NCBI GenBank assembly: GCA_002344125.1
Contig: DDTQ01000008.1
Coordinates: 369,400 to 433,399, forward strand
Direction of reading: 5' to 3'
Length of the DNA stretch: 64,000 bases
From: Ignavibacteria bacterium UBA2360
Lineage (GTDB): Bacteria; Bacteroidota; Ignavibacteria; Tepidaquicellales; OLB5
A program made the position numbers and the translations under genes. The notes under the pieces are model-generated. The model worked only from the letters and a program-made list of their open reading frames with translations. It had not been told where the DNA came from and searched no databases. This document shows positions 1 to 9,399 of the stretch, in pieces. The first letter of the stretch is position 1, and each line of letters begins with the position of its first letter.

Positions 1-1640
1 TTACAATAAAAGGGGCTATATCAATTACCGGAAGTGTAAATACTAACTACAATTTTACTCTTGTCAACACCACTGATAAGCAAACTTACATTATAAAGCC
101 GGCAACAGCATTTGCTGATGGTGAAAAAGTCACAATAAAATTCTCATCTGCGGTAACGGATAAGTTTGGAAAAAGTATCGAGCCATTTGAGTACTCATTT
201 TATGTAACCGAAAAGCCCGTTAAACAGTCACACTTTGCAGGACTTGTGAATGAATTGAGCCCTGATGTTTTGATAGAACTTGAAAAATATTCCATTTCAC
301 AAAAAACAACTCAGCAGATCCCCCCGGTTACTGTAAATTATTCAAACAACCCTTCGCCCGGCAATATATTAATGAGTAACATTGTGTTCAATGTGCAGAT
401 ACCTAATACACCGCACTTGCTGATTCTCAATAATGACGCGTCACATGTTTTTACCAGGCAATTGAGTGCCCAGGTGTTTGATTTTAACCGGCAGCCGAAC
501 GGAAACTTCACTTACTTCTATCGCAATGGCGGAAAGTATTATGAAATAGATACAAGTTACAATTTAACAGATAGCTTCTATACCGGTAACGGTTATTTAA
601 CTGATATACATGAACTGCGCGTACTTCCAAACAGGCATGCTTTACTTATGAGTTATGATAAGCAGATAGTGGATATGAGCCAGATAGTTCAGGGCGGTAA
701 CCCGGCCGCGCTGGTTACTGGATTGATAATCCAGGAAATTGATGAAAACAAAAATGTGGTTTTCCAATGGCGCAGTTGGGATCATATCCCAATAACCGAT
801 GCTACTTACGAGGATTTTTTATCTGATGAAATTGACTACATTCACGGCAACGCAATCGAATTGGACAATGACGGTAATATCATGATCTCATCCAGGCACC
901 TTGATGAGATTACAAAAATAAGCAGAAGTACCGGAAACATTATTTGGAGATTGGGCGGTAAGCAGAACCAGTTCATTTTTCAAAACGACCCGTTCCGTTT
1001 TTCTCACCAGCACGGAATAAGAAGGCTGCTCAACGGGAACATATTAATGTTTGATAACGGAAATTTTCATATTCCGGCAGAATCACGGGCTGTGGAATAC
1101 ATACTTGATGAAGTGAACAAAATTGCCACAAAAATGTGGGAATATAAAAATACCCCTGTCATTTACGGTAATGCAATGGGTTTTGCCCAAAGACTTGAAA
1201 ATGGAAATACACTCATAAGCTGGGGGTCAACAAATCCAACAGTTACCGAAGTTAAGCCTGATGGCAGCAAAGCCCTTGAAATGAATCTTCCGGTTGGAGT
1301 GTTCTCATACAGGGTTTTTAAATACAATTACGGAAGTAATGTAACCGGAGTTGTACCCGTTGGGAATCATATCCCGGGTAAATTCAACCTGAAGCAAAAT
1401 TACCCAAATCCGTTTAATCCACAAACTACAATTGAATTTGATATTCCTGAAAATTCAAATGTGAAAGTGGTTGTTTATAACTCTTTGGGTCAATTTATTG
1501 CCAAGTTAGTCGATACTGATCTTAATGCGGGCAGCTATAGAACTTCATTCAACGCTGCTGAATTTTCGAGCGGGATATATTACTATCGTATGACTGCGAA
1601 CAATACAATTTATATAAATAAAATGATACTTATCAAGTAG
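1..1640 (+). CDS. Secreted arylsulfotransferase-like propeller protein with T9SS sorting domain (5' partial)
   Basis: The frame is open from the left edge (codons in phase with base 3), so the N-terminus is outside the window and 545 residues are visible. The first ~75 form a strand-rich bacterial Ig-like domain. The middle resembles an Arylsulfotran_2 (ASST-like) beta-propeller, with repeated blades of the type NGNIL and NGNTLISWG and the motif FSHQHGIRRL. The last ~90 residues are a T9SS type A sorting domain: NYPNPFNPQTTIEFDI, a GIYYYR strand and a final KMILIK. The role is probably an exported, surface-attached or released protein; sulfotransferase activity is inferred from the fold only. 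A GTG at 246 lies inside the continuous frame and is not the true start. Confidence 0.8.
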   Translation, partial: TIKGAISITGSVNTNYNFTLVNTTDKQTYIIKPATAFADGEKVTIKFSSAVTDKFGKSIEPFEYSFYVTEKPVKQSHFAGLVNELSPDVLIELEKYSISQKTTQQIPPVTVNYSNNPSPGNILMSNIVFNVQIPNTPHLLILNNDASHVFTRQLSAQVFDFNRQPNGNFTYFYRNGGKYYEIDTSYNLTDSFYTGNGYLTDIHELRVLPNRHALLMSYDKQIVDMSQIVQGGNPAALVTGLIIQEIDENKNVVFQWRSWDHIPITDATYEDFLSDEIDYIHGNAIELDNDGNIMISSRHLDEITKISRSTGNIIWRLGGKQNQFIFQNDPFRFSHQHGIRRLLNGNILMFDNGNFHIPAESRAVEYILDEVNKIATKMWEYKNTPVIYGNAMGFAQRLENGNTLISWGSTNPTVTEVKPDGSKALEMNLPVGVFSYRVFKYNYGSNVTGVVPVGNHIPGKFNLKQNYPNPFNPQTTIEFDIPENSNVKVVVYNSLGQFIAKLVDTDLNAGSYRTSFNAAEFSSGIYYYRMTANNTIYINKMILIK

Positions 1641-1702
1641 TTAATTTTTCAATGAGTATGTTTCATAGGGATATTATTGGAAAAATGTCCTGTTAATTGA
1701 TA

Positions 1703-1727
1703 ACCCTGCAGGAAGTTTCTGCAGGGT
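1703..1727 (+). terminator. Hairpin downstream of the ASST-like gene
   Basis: Perfect 9-bp stem ACCCTGCAG/CTGCAGGGT with a 7-nt loop, followed by a mixed A/T stretch (ATTCTATTTT) rather than a clean T run. It lies about 60 nt after the stop codon and before the ABC genes, so it is a plausible but imperfect intrinsic terminator. Confidence 0.5.
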
Positions 1728-1788
1728 ATTCTATTTTCCGGCGCCGTGCAAAAATAATTTTGGTATAGCAACATTTTAACCGGAACGT

Positions 1789-1796
1789 TAAATTTG
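1789..1796 (+). promoter_or_regulatory. TAnnTTTG promoter element, possibly leaderless
   Basis: TAAATTTG lies so that its first T is 13 nt before the ATG at 1802. No Shine-Dalgarno sequence separates it from the ATG. If it acts as the -10/-7 box, transcription would begin at or next to the A of the start codon. The match to the Bacteroidota -7 consensus is seen directly; the leaderless reading is inference. Confidence 0.4.
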
Positions 1797-1801
1797 CATA
1801 C

Positions 1802-3571
1802 ATGATACATCTCAGGCGCCTTGTACCATATCTGAAGCGTTACCGCAAAAAGCTGGGAATTGGTCTTATTGTAATTTCTTTGAGTGCAATATTCACCAAT
1901 CTCATTCCATTTATTATCTCAAAAGCTATTGATCAGATAAAAAATCACACTGAAGGTACTTCGCTGCTTAACTATGCCCTCATGACCGTGGGTTTCGCAT
2001 TGCTGAGCGGTGTTTTCCTATACCTCACCAGGCAAATGATCATTGTCGTTTCCCGCGAAATAGAAAATGATCTCAGAAACGATTTTTTTGGGCACATCTT
2101 AACGCAGGATCAGCAATATTTTCACTTCCATCCTACGGGCGATGTTATGGCCCTTGCTACCAATGATATATCAGCGGTCCGTAATTTTCTCGGCCCCGGA
2201 ATTATGTACACTGCGGAAACACTTATCAATTTTACCATGGCGATATCCCTTATGCTTTCATTTAATGCCGAACTGACTATGATTGCCATTATACCGATAC
2301 CGCTTATCTCATACGTAGTTTACAGAATTGGTAAAAGCATCAATTATAAGTTTGAGCGCGTTCAGGAACAGTTTTCTGACCTGACGACAAAAGTTCAGGA
2401 AAATCTATCAGGCATCAAAGTTGTCAAGGCATACGTACGGGAAGACAGCGAAACCGAAGGTTTCAGGAAGATGTCAATGGACTACATGAAAAAGAACCTT
2501 GAGCTTGCAAAAGTTCAGTCGTTTTCATATCCAATAATGTTCCTCCTTACCGGATTTTCAGTTATTATAGTGCTGTATATGGGCGGGAACAAAATAATAG
2601 AAGGTACCTTGACAATTGGCCAGTTAACCGCTTTCATAATTTACCTTGGTCTTTTAACATGGCCTATAATATCGCTCGGCTGGATAATAAACCTTACGCA
2701 GCGCGCCGAGGCTTCTATGAAAAGACTGGTGGAAGTATTTGACAGCAATCCAGCTATTGTCGATCCGGATATTTTGGAAGTTGATAAAGAGAGTCTCGCC
2801 GGTGCTAAAGACCCGATAAAAGGTGAAATTGAATTCAGAAATGTAAATTTCAGATATCACCCAAATTATCCTTATGTACTTAAAAATATTAACATCAGGC
2901 TTAAGGCCGGAGAAACGATAGGAGTTATCGGACATACAGGATCCGGAAAATCGACTTTTGTCAATCTTATATCAAGATTGTTTGATGTTGATGAAGGCGA
3001 GATAATGGTTGACGGAAAAAATGTAAAAAATTACAGGATCTCTCAATTGCGCACTTCAATAGGATATGTGCCGCAGGAAACATTTCTTTTCAGCGAATCT
3101 ATTGAAAATAATATTGCTTACGCGGAAGAAAATTTCGATAAAGAAAAAGTGATTGAAGCAGCGAAGATCTCGCAGATATATAAAGATGTTGAAAATTTCC
3201 CCCGGCGGTTTGATACGGTTCTTGGTGAAAGAGGAATTAATCTTTCAGGGGGCCAAAAGCAAAGAACATCAATCGCACGCGCTATTGCATCAGATCCCAA
3301 AATTCTCATACTTGATGACGCCTTTTCTGCTGTTGATACCTACACCGAAGAAGAGATCTTAAGGGGTCTAAAAGGTATTATGAAAGACCGTACAACAATC
3401 CTCATTAGCCACCGAATCTCAACACTTAAGAATTCTGACAGGATCATTGTGCTTAAAGATGGTGTGATTGCTGAATCAGGAACGCACGAAGCCCTGGTAC
3501 AAAAAGAAGGCATTTACGCGGATATTTATTTTAAACAGCTGCTGGAAGATGAACTTAAGGATCTTGAATAA
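1802..3571 (+). CDS. ABC exporter half-transporter, subunit with degenerate Walker B (TM287/BmrC-like)
   Basis: 589 residues: a six-helix exporter membrane domain (about 15-300) followed by an ATPase domain. Walker A GHTGSGKST at 377-385, canonical signature LSGGQ at 481-485, Walker B ILILDD with Asp506 where the catalytic Glu should be, D-loop AVDT and H-loop His537. Loss of the Walker B Glu together with an intact signature is the pattern of the degenerate-site subunit in heterodimeric exporters such as TM287/288 and BmrCD. The partner gene starts 4 nt after the stop. The substrate could be a drug, lipid or peptide and cannot be told from the sequence. No clear ribosome site; a TAAATTTG box sits immediately upstream. 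Confidence 0.92.
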   Translation: MIHLRRLVPYLKRYRKKLGIGLIVISLSAIFTNLIPFIISKAIDQIKNHTEGTSLLNYALMTVGFALLSGVFLYLTRQMIIVVSREIENDLRNDFFGHILTQDQQYFHFHPTGDVMALATNDISAVRNFLGPGIMYTAETLINFTMAISLMLSFNAELTMIAIIPIPLISYVVYRIGKSINYKFERVQEQFSDLTTKVQENLSGIKVVKAYVREDSETEGFRKMSMDYMKKNLELAKVQSFSYPIMFLLTGFSVIIVLYMGGNKIIEGTLTIGQLTAFIIYLGLLTWPIISLGWIINLTQRAEASMKRLVEVFDSNPAIVDPDILEVDKESLAGAKDPIKGEIEFRNVNFRYHPNYPYVLKNINIRLKAGETIGVIGHTGSGKSTFVNLISRLFDVDEGEIMVDGKNVKNYRISQLRTSIGYVPQETFLFSESIENNIAYAEENFDKEKVIEAAKISQIYKDVENFPRRFDTVLGERGINLSGGQKQRTSIARAIASDPKILILDDAFSAVDTYTEEEILRGLKGIMKDRTTILISHRISTLKNSDRIIVLKDGVIAESGTHEALVQKEGIYADIYFKQLLEDELKDLE

Positions 3572-3575
3572 ATAA

Positions 3576-5384
3576 TTGAGCGAAGAAAATTCAAAAAATA
3601 CCGTTGAACCTGACGAAAATGAACAGGAAGAAGTATTAGGTAAAGCATACGATGCGCGCCTGATGAAACGCCTGATAAGGTACCTGAAACCTTATACAAA
3701 GTGGGTGGTACTTGCTATAGCGCTTACGGTTGGAGTTGCATTGCTGAGCACAGTAAGGCCGTACCTTACAAAGATCGCGATTGATGATTATATTGTAAAC
3801 AAGGATGCGCAGGGTCTTAAAAACATTATACTTGTTCTTCTGGGTACTCTGATACTGCAGGGTTTACTGCAATATACAATGACGTATCTTACTCAATGGA
3901 TCGGGCAGAAAACTATCTTTGATCTCAGGATGGAACTTTTCAGGCATATCCAGAAGTTTTCAATGAAATTTTTCGACAAAAATCCGGTTGGCAGACTTGT
4001 TACACGCCTTACAAATGATATAGAGGTATTGAATGAGATGTTTTCAAGCGGTATTGTTATGGTGTTTGCTGATGTATTTATTATCGGCGGAATACTATTC
4101 TTCATGTTCAGCCTTAGCTGGCAGCTGACGCTCATTGCGCTATCTGTGGTATTTCCCCTGATCTACGCAACGGTAATTTTCAGGAAAAAAGTGCGTATAG
4201 CTTTCAGAGATGTACGGTTCTACCTTGCGAAGATGAATTCGTTCCTGCAGGAACACATCAGCGGAATACTTGTTGTGAAAATATTCAACAAAGAAAAACG
4301 TACTCTCAACGATTTTAAAAAGATAAACTACGATCACACAAAGGCCAATAAAAAATCGGTATTCTACTATTCTGTGTTCTTTCCCGTGGTGGAACTCATC
4401 GGCGCTCTCTCGGGCGCGCTTATTATATGGTATGGCGGCGGCGAAGCGGTGCAGGGCGCGCTGACAATTGGTATCCTTATCTCATTTATTCAGTATTCCG
4501 AAATGTTCTTCAGACCGATCCGCGATCTTTCTGAAAAATACAATATCATGCAAACTGCTATGGCTTCTTCCGAAAGGATTTTCAGGCTGCTTGACAGGCA
4601 GCCCGTAATAAACGATCCGCTGAAACCCGCGGAGCTGGGTGATTGCAGGGGTAATATTGAGTTTAGAAATGTTTGGTTCGCTTATGTTAAAGAAGATTAC
4701 GTTTTGCGGGATATATCATTCAAAATAAATCAGGGTGAAAAAGTTGCCTTTGTTGGTGCGACAGGCGCAGGTAAATCTTCTATCATGAACCTGCTGTGCA
4801 GATTTTACGATACACAAAAGGGAGAAATTGCCATTGATGGCATTAACATCAAAGACCTGAAACAAAACGAACTTCGCAGAAATATCGGGCTTGTTGTGCA
4901 GGATATATTCCTCTTCTCAGATTCAATTGCCAATAATATCAGTCTAAATAACAATGATATATCACCCGAAAAGATCAGAGAGGCAGCTTCTATCATTGGT
5001 ATTAATAATTTTATAGATAAACTCCCTCTTGGTTACGGTCAAAATGTGAAAGAGCGGGGAGTAACACTTTCACAGGGTGAAAGGCAATTGATCACATTTG
5101 CAAGGGCACTTGCTTACGACCCCAAAATTCTCATACTTGATGAAGCGACATCAAGCGTTGATACGCATTCGGAGATCCTGATACAGAAAGCTATTGATAA
5201 ACTGATGGACGGCAGAACATCTATTATTATAGCGCACAGGCTTTCTACAATTCAGAAGTGTGATAAAATAATCGTTATGCACAAAGGAGAAATAAGGGAA
5301 ACCGGAACGCACCAGCAGCTTCTTGAGTATGGCGGAATATATTCCAAACTTTACCAGCTGCAGTATAAGGAATCATTTGCATGA
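3576..5384 (+). CDS. ABC exporter half-transporter, subunit with canonical Walker B (TM288/BmrD-like)
   Basis: 602 residues starting at TTG, 4 nt after the partner gene; AAGGA about 14 nt upstream is the only ribosome-site candidate. An acidic ~25-residue N-terminal tail precedes a six-helix membrane domain. ATPase motifs: Walker A GATGAGKSS from residue 394, signature LSQGE (498-502, degenerate: Q for the first G and E for Q), Walker B ILILDE with catalytic Glu523, and His554. The intact Glu with the altered signature complements the preceding subunit, so the pair should form one active and one degenerate ATP site. Overlaps the next start codon by 4 nt (ATGA). Confidence 0.92.
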   Translation: MSEENSKNTVEPDENEQEEVLGKAYDARLMKRLIRYLKPYTKWVVLAIALTVGVALLSTVRPYLTKIAIDDYIVNKDAQGLKNIILVLLGTLILQGLLQYTMTYLTQWIGQKTIFDLRMELFRHIQKFSMKFFDKNPVGRLVTRLTNDIEVLNEMFSSGIVMVFADVFIIGGILFFMFSLSWQLTLIALSVVFPLIYATVIFRKKVRIAFRDVRFYLAKMNSFLQEHISGILVVKIFNKEKRTLNDFKKINYDHTKANKKSVFYYSVFFPVVELIGALSGALIIWYGGGEAVQGALTIGILISFIQYSEMFFRPIRDLSEKYNIMQTAMASSERIFRLLDRQPVINDPLKPAELGDCRGNIEFRNVWFAYVKEDYVLRDISFKINQGEKVAFVGATGAGKSSIMNLLCRFYDTQKGEIAIDGINIKDLKQNELRRNIGLVVQDIFLFSDSIANNISLNNNDISPEKIREAASIIGINNFIDKLPLGYGQNVKERGVTLSQGERQLITFARALAYDPKILILDEATSSVDTHSEILIQKAIDKLMDGRTSIIIAHRLSTIQKCDKIIVMHKGEIRETGTHQQLLEYGGIYSKLYQLQYKESFA

Positions 5385-5989
5385 ATTCGTTTATGAAAAA
5401 GATCTTCATTGCTTCAAAGAACAAAGGTAAGATCGAAGAGATACGCTCTTACCTGGCGGGTTTTGGCATTGAGATATTCTCTCTTCTGGATTCCCATGAA
5501 TTACCTGAAGTTGAGGAAACAGGAGCCACATTTGAAGAAAATGCGCATCTGAAAGCAAAAGCTATTTTTGATATCGTTAAGATTCCGGTACTGGCAGATG
5601 ATTCAGGATTGGAAACAGACTCTCTTGGTGGCAGCCCGGGCATTTATTCAGCCAGGTTCAGCGGTGAAGGCGCAACTGATGAAAGGAACAATCTGAAGCT
5701 GCTTAAAGAACTTGAAAATGTACCTGATGATAAACGAACCGCACGTTTTATATGTGTTCTTGCGCTTTATGATGGTATAAATTCCCGTTATTTTGAAGGG
5801 ACCTGTGAAGGTAAAATTGCTTTTGCCTCCGCGGGTACTAATGGATTTGGATATGACCCGCTATTCATTCCGGCAGGATATGATCAAACATTCGGTGAGC
5901 TTGGCAGCACTGTAAAAACCAGGATATCACACCGTGCCAAGGCGCTTCGGAGTCTTAAAAAATTCCTTGATCTTGAAAAAAGTATGTAA
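5381..5989 (+). CDS. rdgB: XTP/dITP diphosphatase (RdgB/HAM1 family)
   Basis: 202 residues, the usual family length. Hydrolyses non-canonical purine triphosphates (dITP, XTP) to monophosphates and so keeps them out of DNA. Seen: N-terminal substrate loop IASKNKGKIEEI, ETGATFEENAHLKAKA, VLADDSGLETDSLGG with the catalytic acidic residues, SARFSG, and the C-terminal FGYDPLFIP and SHRAKAL motifs. The ATG overlaps the stop of the ABC gene (ATGA) with AAGGA 8 nt upstream; a second ATG at 5393 gives the more typical MKK start and cannot be excluded. It is the last gene of a three-gene run. Confidence 0.95.
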   Translation: MNSFMKKIFIASKNKGKIEEIRSYLAGFGIEIFSLLDSHELPEVEETGATFEENAHLKAKAIFDIVKIPVLADDSGLETDSLGGSPGIYSARFSGEGATDERNNLKLLKELENVPDDKRTARFICVLALYDGINSRYFEGTCEGKIAFASAGTNGFGYDPLFIPAGYDQTFGELGSTVKTRISHRAKALRSLKKFLDLEKSM

Positions 5990-6047
5990 TTTTTTAAGTA
6001 TTGAAGATTTTTGAATATTTTTTTATGTTTGTAATCTCTTTAAAATT

Positions 6048-6122
6048 GCTGGCGTAGCTCAGTGGTAGAGCAGCGCACTTGTAATGCGCAGGTCGGGGGT
6101 TCAACTCCCTTCGCCAGCTCCA
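6048..6122 (+). tRNA. tRNA-Thr (anticodon TGT)
   Basis: 75 nt including an encoded CCA. Acceptor stem GCTGGCG/CGCCAGC, D-arm GCTC..GAGC, anticodon stem GCGCA/TGCGC with loop CTTGTAA (anticodon TGT at 6080-6082, reading ACA), and T-arm GGGGGTTCAACTCCC. All stems pair. Lies 58 nt after rdgB and is followed directly by a terminator. Confidence 0.97.
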
Positions 6123-6127
6123 TAATA

Positions 6128-6154
6128 AAAACCCGTCATTTTGGCGGGTTTTTT
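6128..6154 (+). terminator. Rho-independent terminator of tRNA-Thr
   Basis: Stem AAACCCGTC/GGCGGGTTT (one G-T pair), 5-nt loop, followed by a run of T. Starts six nt after the CCA end of the tRNA. Confidence 0.85.
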
Positions 6155-6230
6155 CATTATTCCGGGTGTTTTTTACCGTAAATACATTAAAAATACAAAA
6201 TTAATGGGTTTTTTTAATTAAAATTGTAGT

Positions 6231-6238
6231 TAATTTTG
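6231..6238 (+). promoter_or_regulatory. TAnnTTTG promoter element upstream of the kinase gene
   Basis: TAATTTTG, 58 nt before the ATG at 6297, in the AT-rich gap after the tRNA-Thr terminator. No convincing -33 TTG at the right spacing. Confidence 0.3.
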
Positions 6239-6296
6239 TTTTACCGGGTATAACTCAACATTGTAATTTAACTCACCAAATTTCAGTTTCATATTT

Positions 6297-9200
6297 ATGC
6301 CGATAGCAAAAGTATTGATAGTAGAAGATGAGGCTATAACAGCTCTGGATATTAAGCGGACGCTTGAAAAGCTGAATTATGAAATTATCGGAATTAGTGA
6401 CCGCGGCGAAGAGGCTTTGAAGATGATTGATTCAACTGACCCGGATATCATACTGATGGATATTACTCTTAAAGGTGAACTTGACGGCATAGAAACTGCC
6501 CGTCTCATGAATATCCGTAGCAAAATACCTATAGTATATCTAACCGCGCATTACGATGATGAAACCATAGAAAGATCCAAAACTACCAATCCTTACGGCT
6601 TTCTTCTTAAACCGTTAAATGACCGCGATCTGAATTCATGTCTGAGAATGGCGTTATTCAGATTTGACGCTGAGAATAAACTTCAGGATACTGAAAAACA
6701 GCTTTCAGAATTCAGGCAGTATAACGAAGTACTGTTCAACTCACTAAACGGAACAGCTCTGATAATTAATTCCGGGGGAATTATAACCGCTCTGAATGAA
6801 AAGGCTCACAAAGAAAAATTCCCCGTAGCTCATTTTTTGAATAACGAAATACGCAAGGTGTTTCCGGGCAGAACCGGAAACAAATTCAATCACCTTATTG
6901 AAGATACCTTGGCTTCAGGTAAAGATCATTCCATTGAACATATAATCAGAACCGGTGATAAAAAATATAAATATGAAACCAGGTTCATAAAATATTCCGA
7001 AAACGAAGTGATAGCCCTTTTTACCGAATTGACCGGGGGAACGGATATTGAAAGAGCGCTCAAAGAAAGCGAGTTAAAATACCGGAATCTTGTACAGAAT
7101 TCACCATTTTCTATAACAAGAGCGCTTATAAAACCAAACGTTTATGAATTTGTGAATGATGAATTCACAAAACAATCCGGTTACACCCTGGAAGAATTCA
7201 ACGCGCTTTCTGATGAAGAATACAGGAATATGATATATCCGGATGACAGGCAAAGAATATCGAAAGAATATACATCCTGGATAAAAGGCGGCAGCAAAGG
7301 TTTGAAAAACCTGGTTTACAGAATTTATAATAAGAGCGGAAAGATTATCTGGCTTGATAGCTATCATTATGCCGATAGAGCACCTGATGGCTCAATTGTA
7401 GCCATTAACCAGATCTATCTTAATATCAATAAGCAGAAAGAATCTGAAGAAATATTAAGTGAATCTAAACAATACCTTGATGCTTTTTTCCAGCAGTCAC
7501 TGGATGGAATTTTCATCGCAAAGATCGATCCGCCTGTCAAATGGATCAGTAAAAAAGGGACGGCAGCGGAACTTGATAACATAATTAAGAATGTACGGAT
7601 AGTAAGGGCTAATAAACCTCTTGCAGAACAGTTTGGTTTGAGTATCCCTGAAGTACTTAAAACTAATTCGGTAAGCTATTATGGAAACGATAACAATGGA
7701 GTTAAGCAGCGGTGGAAAGAGTTCCTGGATACAGGTCACTCTCATATAAAAGAGTATTTCACCAAACCTGACGGTACAAGAATATTCATAGAAGGTGACT
7801 ATTACTGCCTCTATGATAGCCGGGGAAACTTCATGGGGTACATGGGACTTCAGCGGGATATAACCGACCGCAGGAATTCAGATGAAATGCTGAGGCTTAG
7901 TGAGGAAAAATTCAGAGCAGTGGCCGAATCAATGCCTGCTCAGGTTGTGATATTTCAGGATAATAAGTTTGTGTACGCAAATCCATATTCTGAAGTCATA
8001 ACAGGATATAAAACGGCCGAGATTCTTAAAAAGAACTTTTGGGATCTTGTACATGAAGATTTCAGAAATACCGCCAAAGAGCGTGGTGAAAAAAGGCAAA
8101 AAGGTGAAACTGTACCTGATAACTATGAAATGAAAATTATTGCCAAAAATAAACAGGAAAAATGGTTGAGTTACAGCGCGAGGATAATTGAATTTAACGG
8201 AAAAAAAGCTGTACTGGGAATTGCAACCGATATTACTGAAAGCAAACAAAACCAGGAAAAAATCAGGCTTAGTGAAATAAAGTACAGAAATTTTGTAGAA
8301 CATAGTTCAGAAGGTATTTTCAGACTGGAATTCAATGTTCCGGTGTCAATCGATCTTGCAGCTGATGTACAGGTTGAGCTTATCAGGAAGAATGTATTTA
8401 TTGCCGAGTGTAATAGTGTATTCGCAAATATGTACGGTGAGAACGAACCGGCGAAAATCATAGGTATTAATACAGGCTCGCTCAAATTTAAGAATCCGGA
8501 TGAAACAGCAAGGATACTGAAATTTGTAATGAATGAATACAGTATTATAGAGGATGAAGTTTCTGAATATGACGATAGCGGCAGGGAAAAGAATTTTGTT
8601 ATAAATATTGCGGGTGTCATTGAAGAGGGCTGCCTTACAAGTATATGGGGTGTGCAAAGGGATATCACTGAGAAGAAAAAATCCGAGGAAGCATTGAAGC
8701 GTTCATTGCTTGAGAAGGACATTTTGCTTAAAGAGATACATCACCGGGTTAAAAACAATCTTCAGATTGTGACAAGCTTGCTCAAACTGCAGGCAGGATA
8801 CGTGAAGGATGAAAAGATAAAGCAGCTGTTCAGAGAAAGCCAGAACAGGGTGCAATCTATGTCCCTGATTCATCAGAAATTATACCAAACCAAAGATCTT
8901 GCCCAGATAGATTTTAAAGATTACATAGAGACTGTTACTACCCATTTGCAGCACTCGTACGGAATACTCGAAGACAGGGTGAAGATATTGACCGATGTGA
9001 GCAAAATGACAATGTCGATTGATAATGCTATTCCGGCGGGTCTCATAATAAACGAGCTTGTTTCCAATTCACTTAAACACGCCTTTCCTGAAGGCAGATC
9101 AGGGAACATTTATATCAACGCTGCTTTTGATGAATACAAAAAGGAGTATTGGCTGCTCATAAGGGATGACGGCATTGGACTCAATGGTAAGCAGGATTTT

Positions 9201-9341
9201 GAAAATTCAGCTTCCTTTGGCCTAAAGCTGGTAAATACGCTTGTTAAACAGCTTGATGGAATCATTGAAGCAGTTTCTTCAGGGGGTACGGAGTTCAGGA
9301 TACATTTTAAAAGCGCTGATTATAAAGAACGATATTCGTAA
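6297..9341 (+). CDS. Cytoplasmic multi-PAS histidine kinase with N-terminal receiver domain
   Basis: 1014 residues with no membrane segment. Order: CheY-like receiver (about 4-120, phospho-acceptor Asp55 in IILMDI, Lys in LLKPLN), then about five PAS modules (140-805; conserved endings such as GLQRDITDRR, GIATDITES and GVQRDITEKK), a HisKA_2 dimerisation domain with EIHHRVKNNLQ (His815/816) and a HATPase domain (INELVSNSLKHAFPEG, RDDGIGL, SFGLKLV). A receiver at the N-terminus of a HisKA_2 kinase suggests the enzyme is the output of an upstream relay rather than the first sensor. Monocistronic after tRNA-Thr; the next gene starts 58 nt later. Ligands of the PAS domains are unknown. Confidence 0.9.
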   Translation: MPIAKVLIVEDEAITALDIKRTLEKLNYEIIGISDRGEEALKMIDSTDPDIILMDITLKGELDGIETARLMNIRSKIPIVYLTAHYDDETIERSKTTNPYGFLLKPLNDRDLNSCLRMALFRFDAENKLQDTEKQLSEFRQYNEVLFNSLNGTALIINSGGIITALNEKAHKEKFPVAHFLNNEIRKVFPGRTGNKFNHLIEDTLASGKDHSIEHIIRTGDKKYKYETRFIKYSENEVIALFTELTGGTDIERALKESELKYRNLVQNSPFSITRALIKPNVYEFVNDEFTKQSGYTLEEFNALSDEEYRNMIYPDDRQRISKEYTSWIKGGSKGLKNLVYRIYNKSGKIIWLDSYHYADRAPDGSIVAINQIYLNINKQKESEEILSESKQYLDAFFQQSLDGIFIAKIDPPVKWISKKGTAAELDNIIKNVRIVRANKPLAEQFGLSIPEVLKTNSVSYYGNDNNGVKQRWKEFLDTGHSHIKEYFTKPDGTRIFIEGDYYCLYDSRGNFMGYMGLQRDITDRRNSDEMLRLSEEKFRAVAESMPAQVVIFQDNKFVYANPYSEVITGYKTAEILKKNFWDLVHEDFRNTAKERGEKRQKGETVPDNYEMKIIAKNKQEKWLSYSARIIEFNGKKAVLGIATDITESKQNQEKIRLSEIKYRNFVEHSSEGIFRLEFNVPVSIDLAADVQVELIRKNVFIAECNSVFANMYGENEPAKIIGINTGSLKFKNPDETARILKFVMNEYSIIEDEVSEYDDSGREKNFVINIAGVIEEGCLTSIWGVQRDITEKKKSEEALKRSLLEKDILLKEIHHRVKNNLQIVTSLLKLQAGYVKDEKIKQLFRESQNRVQSMSLIHQKLYQTKDLAQIDFKDYIETVTTHLQHSYGILEDRVKILTDVSKMTMSIDNAIPAGLIINELVSNSLKHAFPEGRSGNIYINAAFDEYKKEYWLLIRDDGIGLNGKQDFENSASFGLKLVNTLVKQLDGIIEAVSSGGTEFRIHFKSADYKERYS

Positions 9342-9399
9342 ATTGCAGTTGCAGCATAATAATTTTTATCAATTATAAGACCCTAAAGGCCATTAAAAA

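Noticed and set aside
8171..8722. 183-codon minus-strand frame inside the kinase gene
   Set aside because: It lies wholly inside a well-supported kinase domain on the other strand; Ser/Ile/Phe-rich composition is typical of antisense of charged coding sequence.
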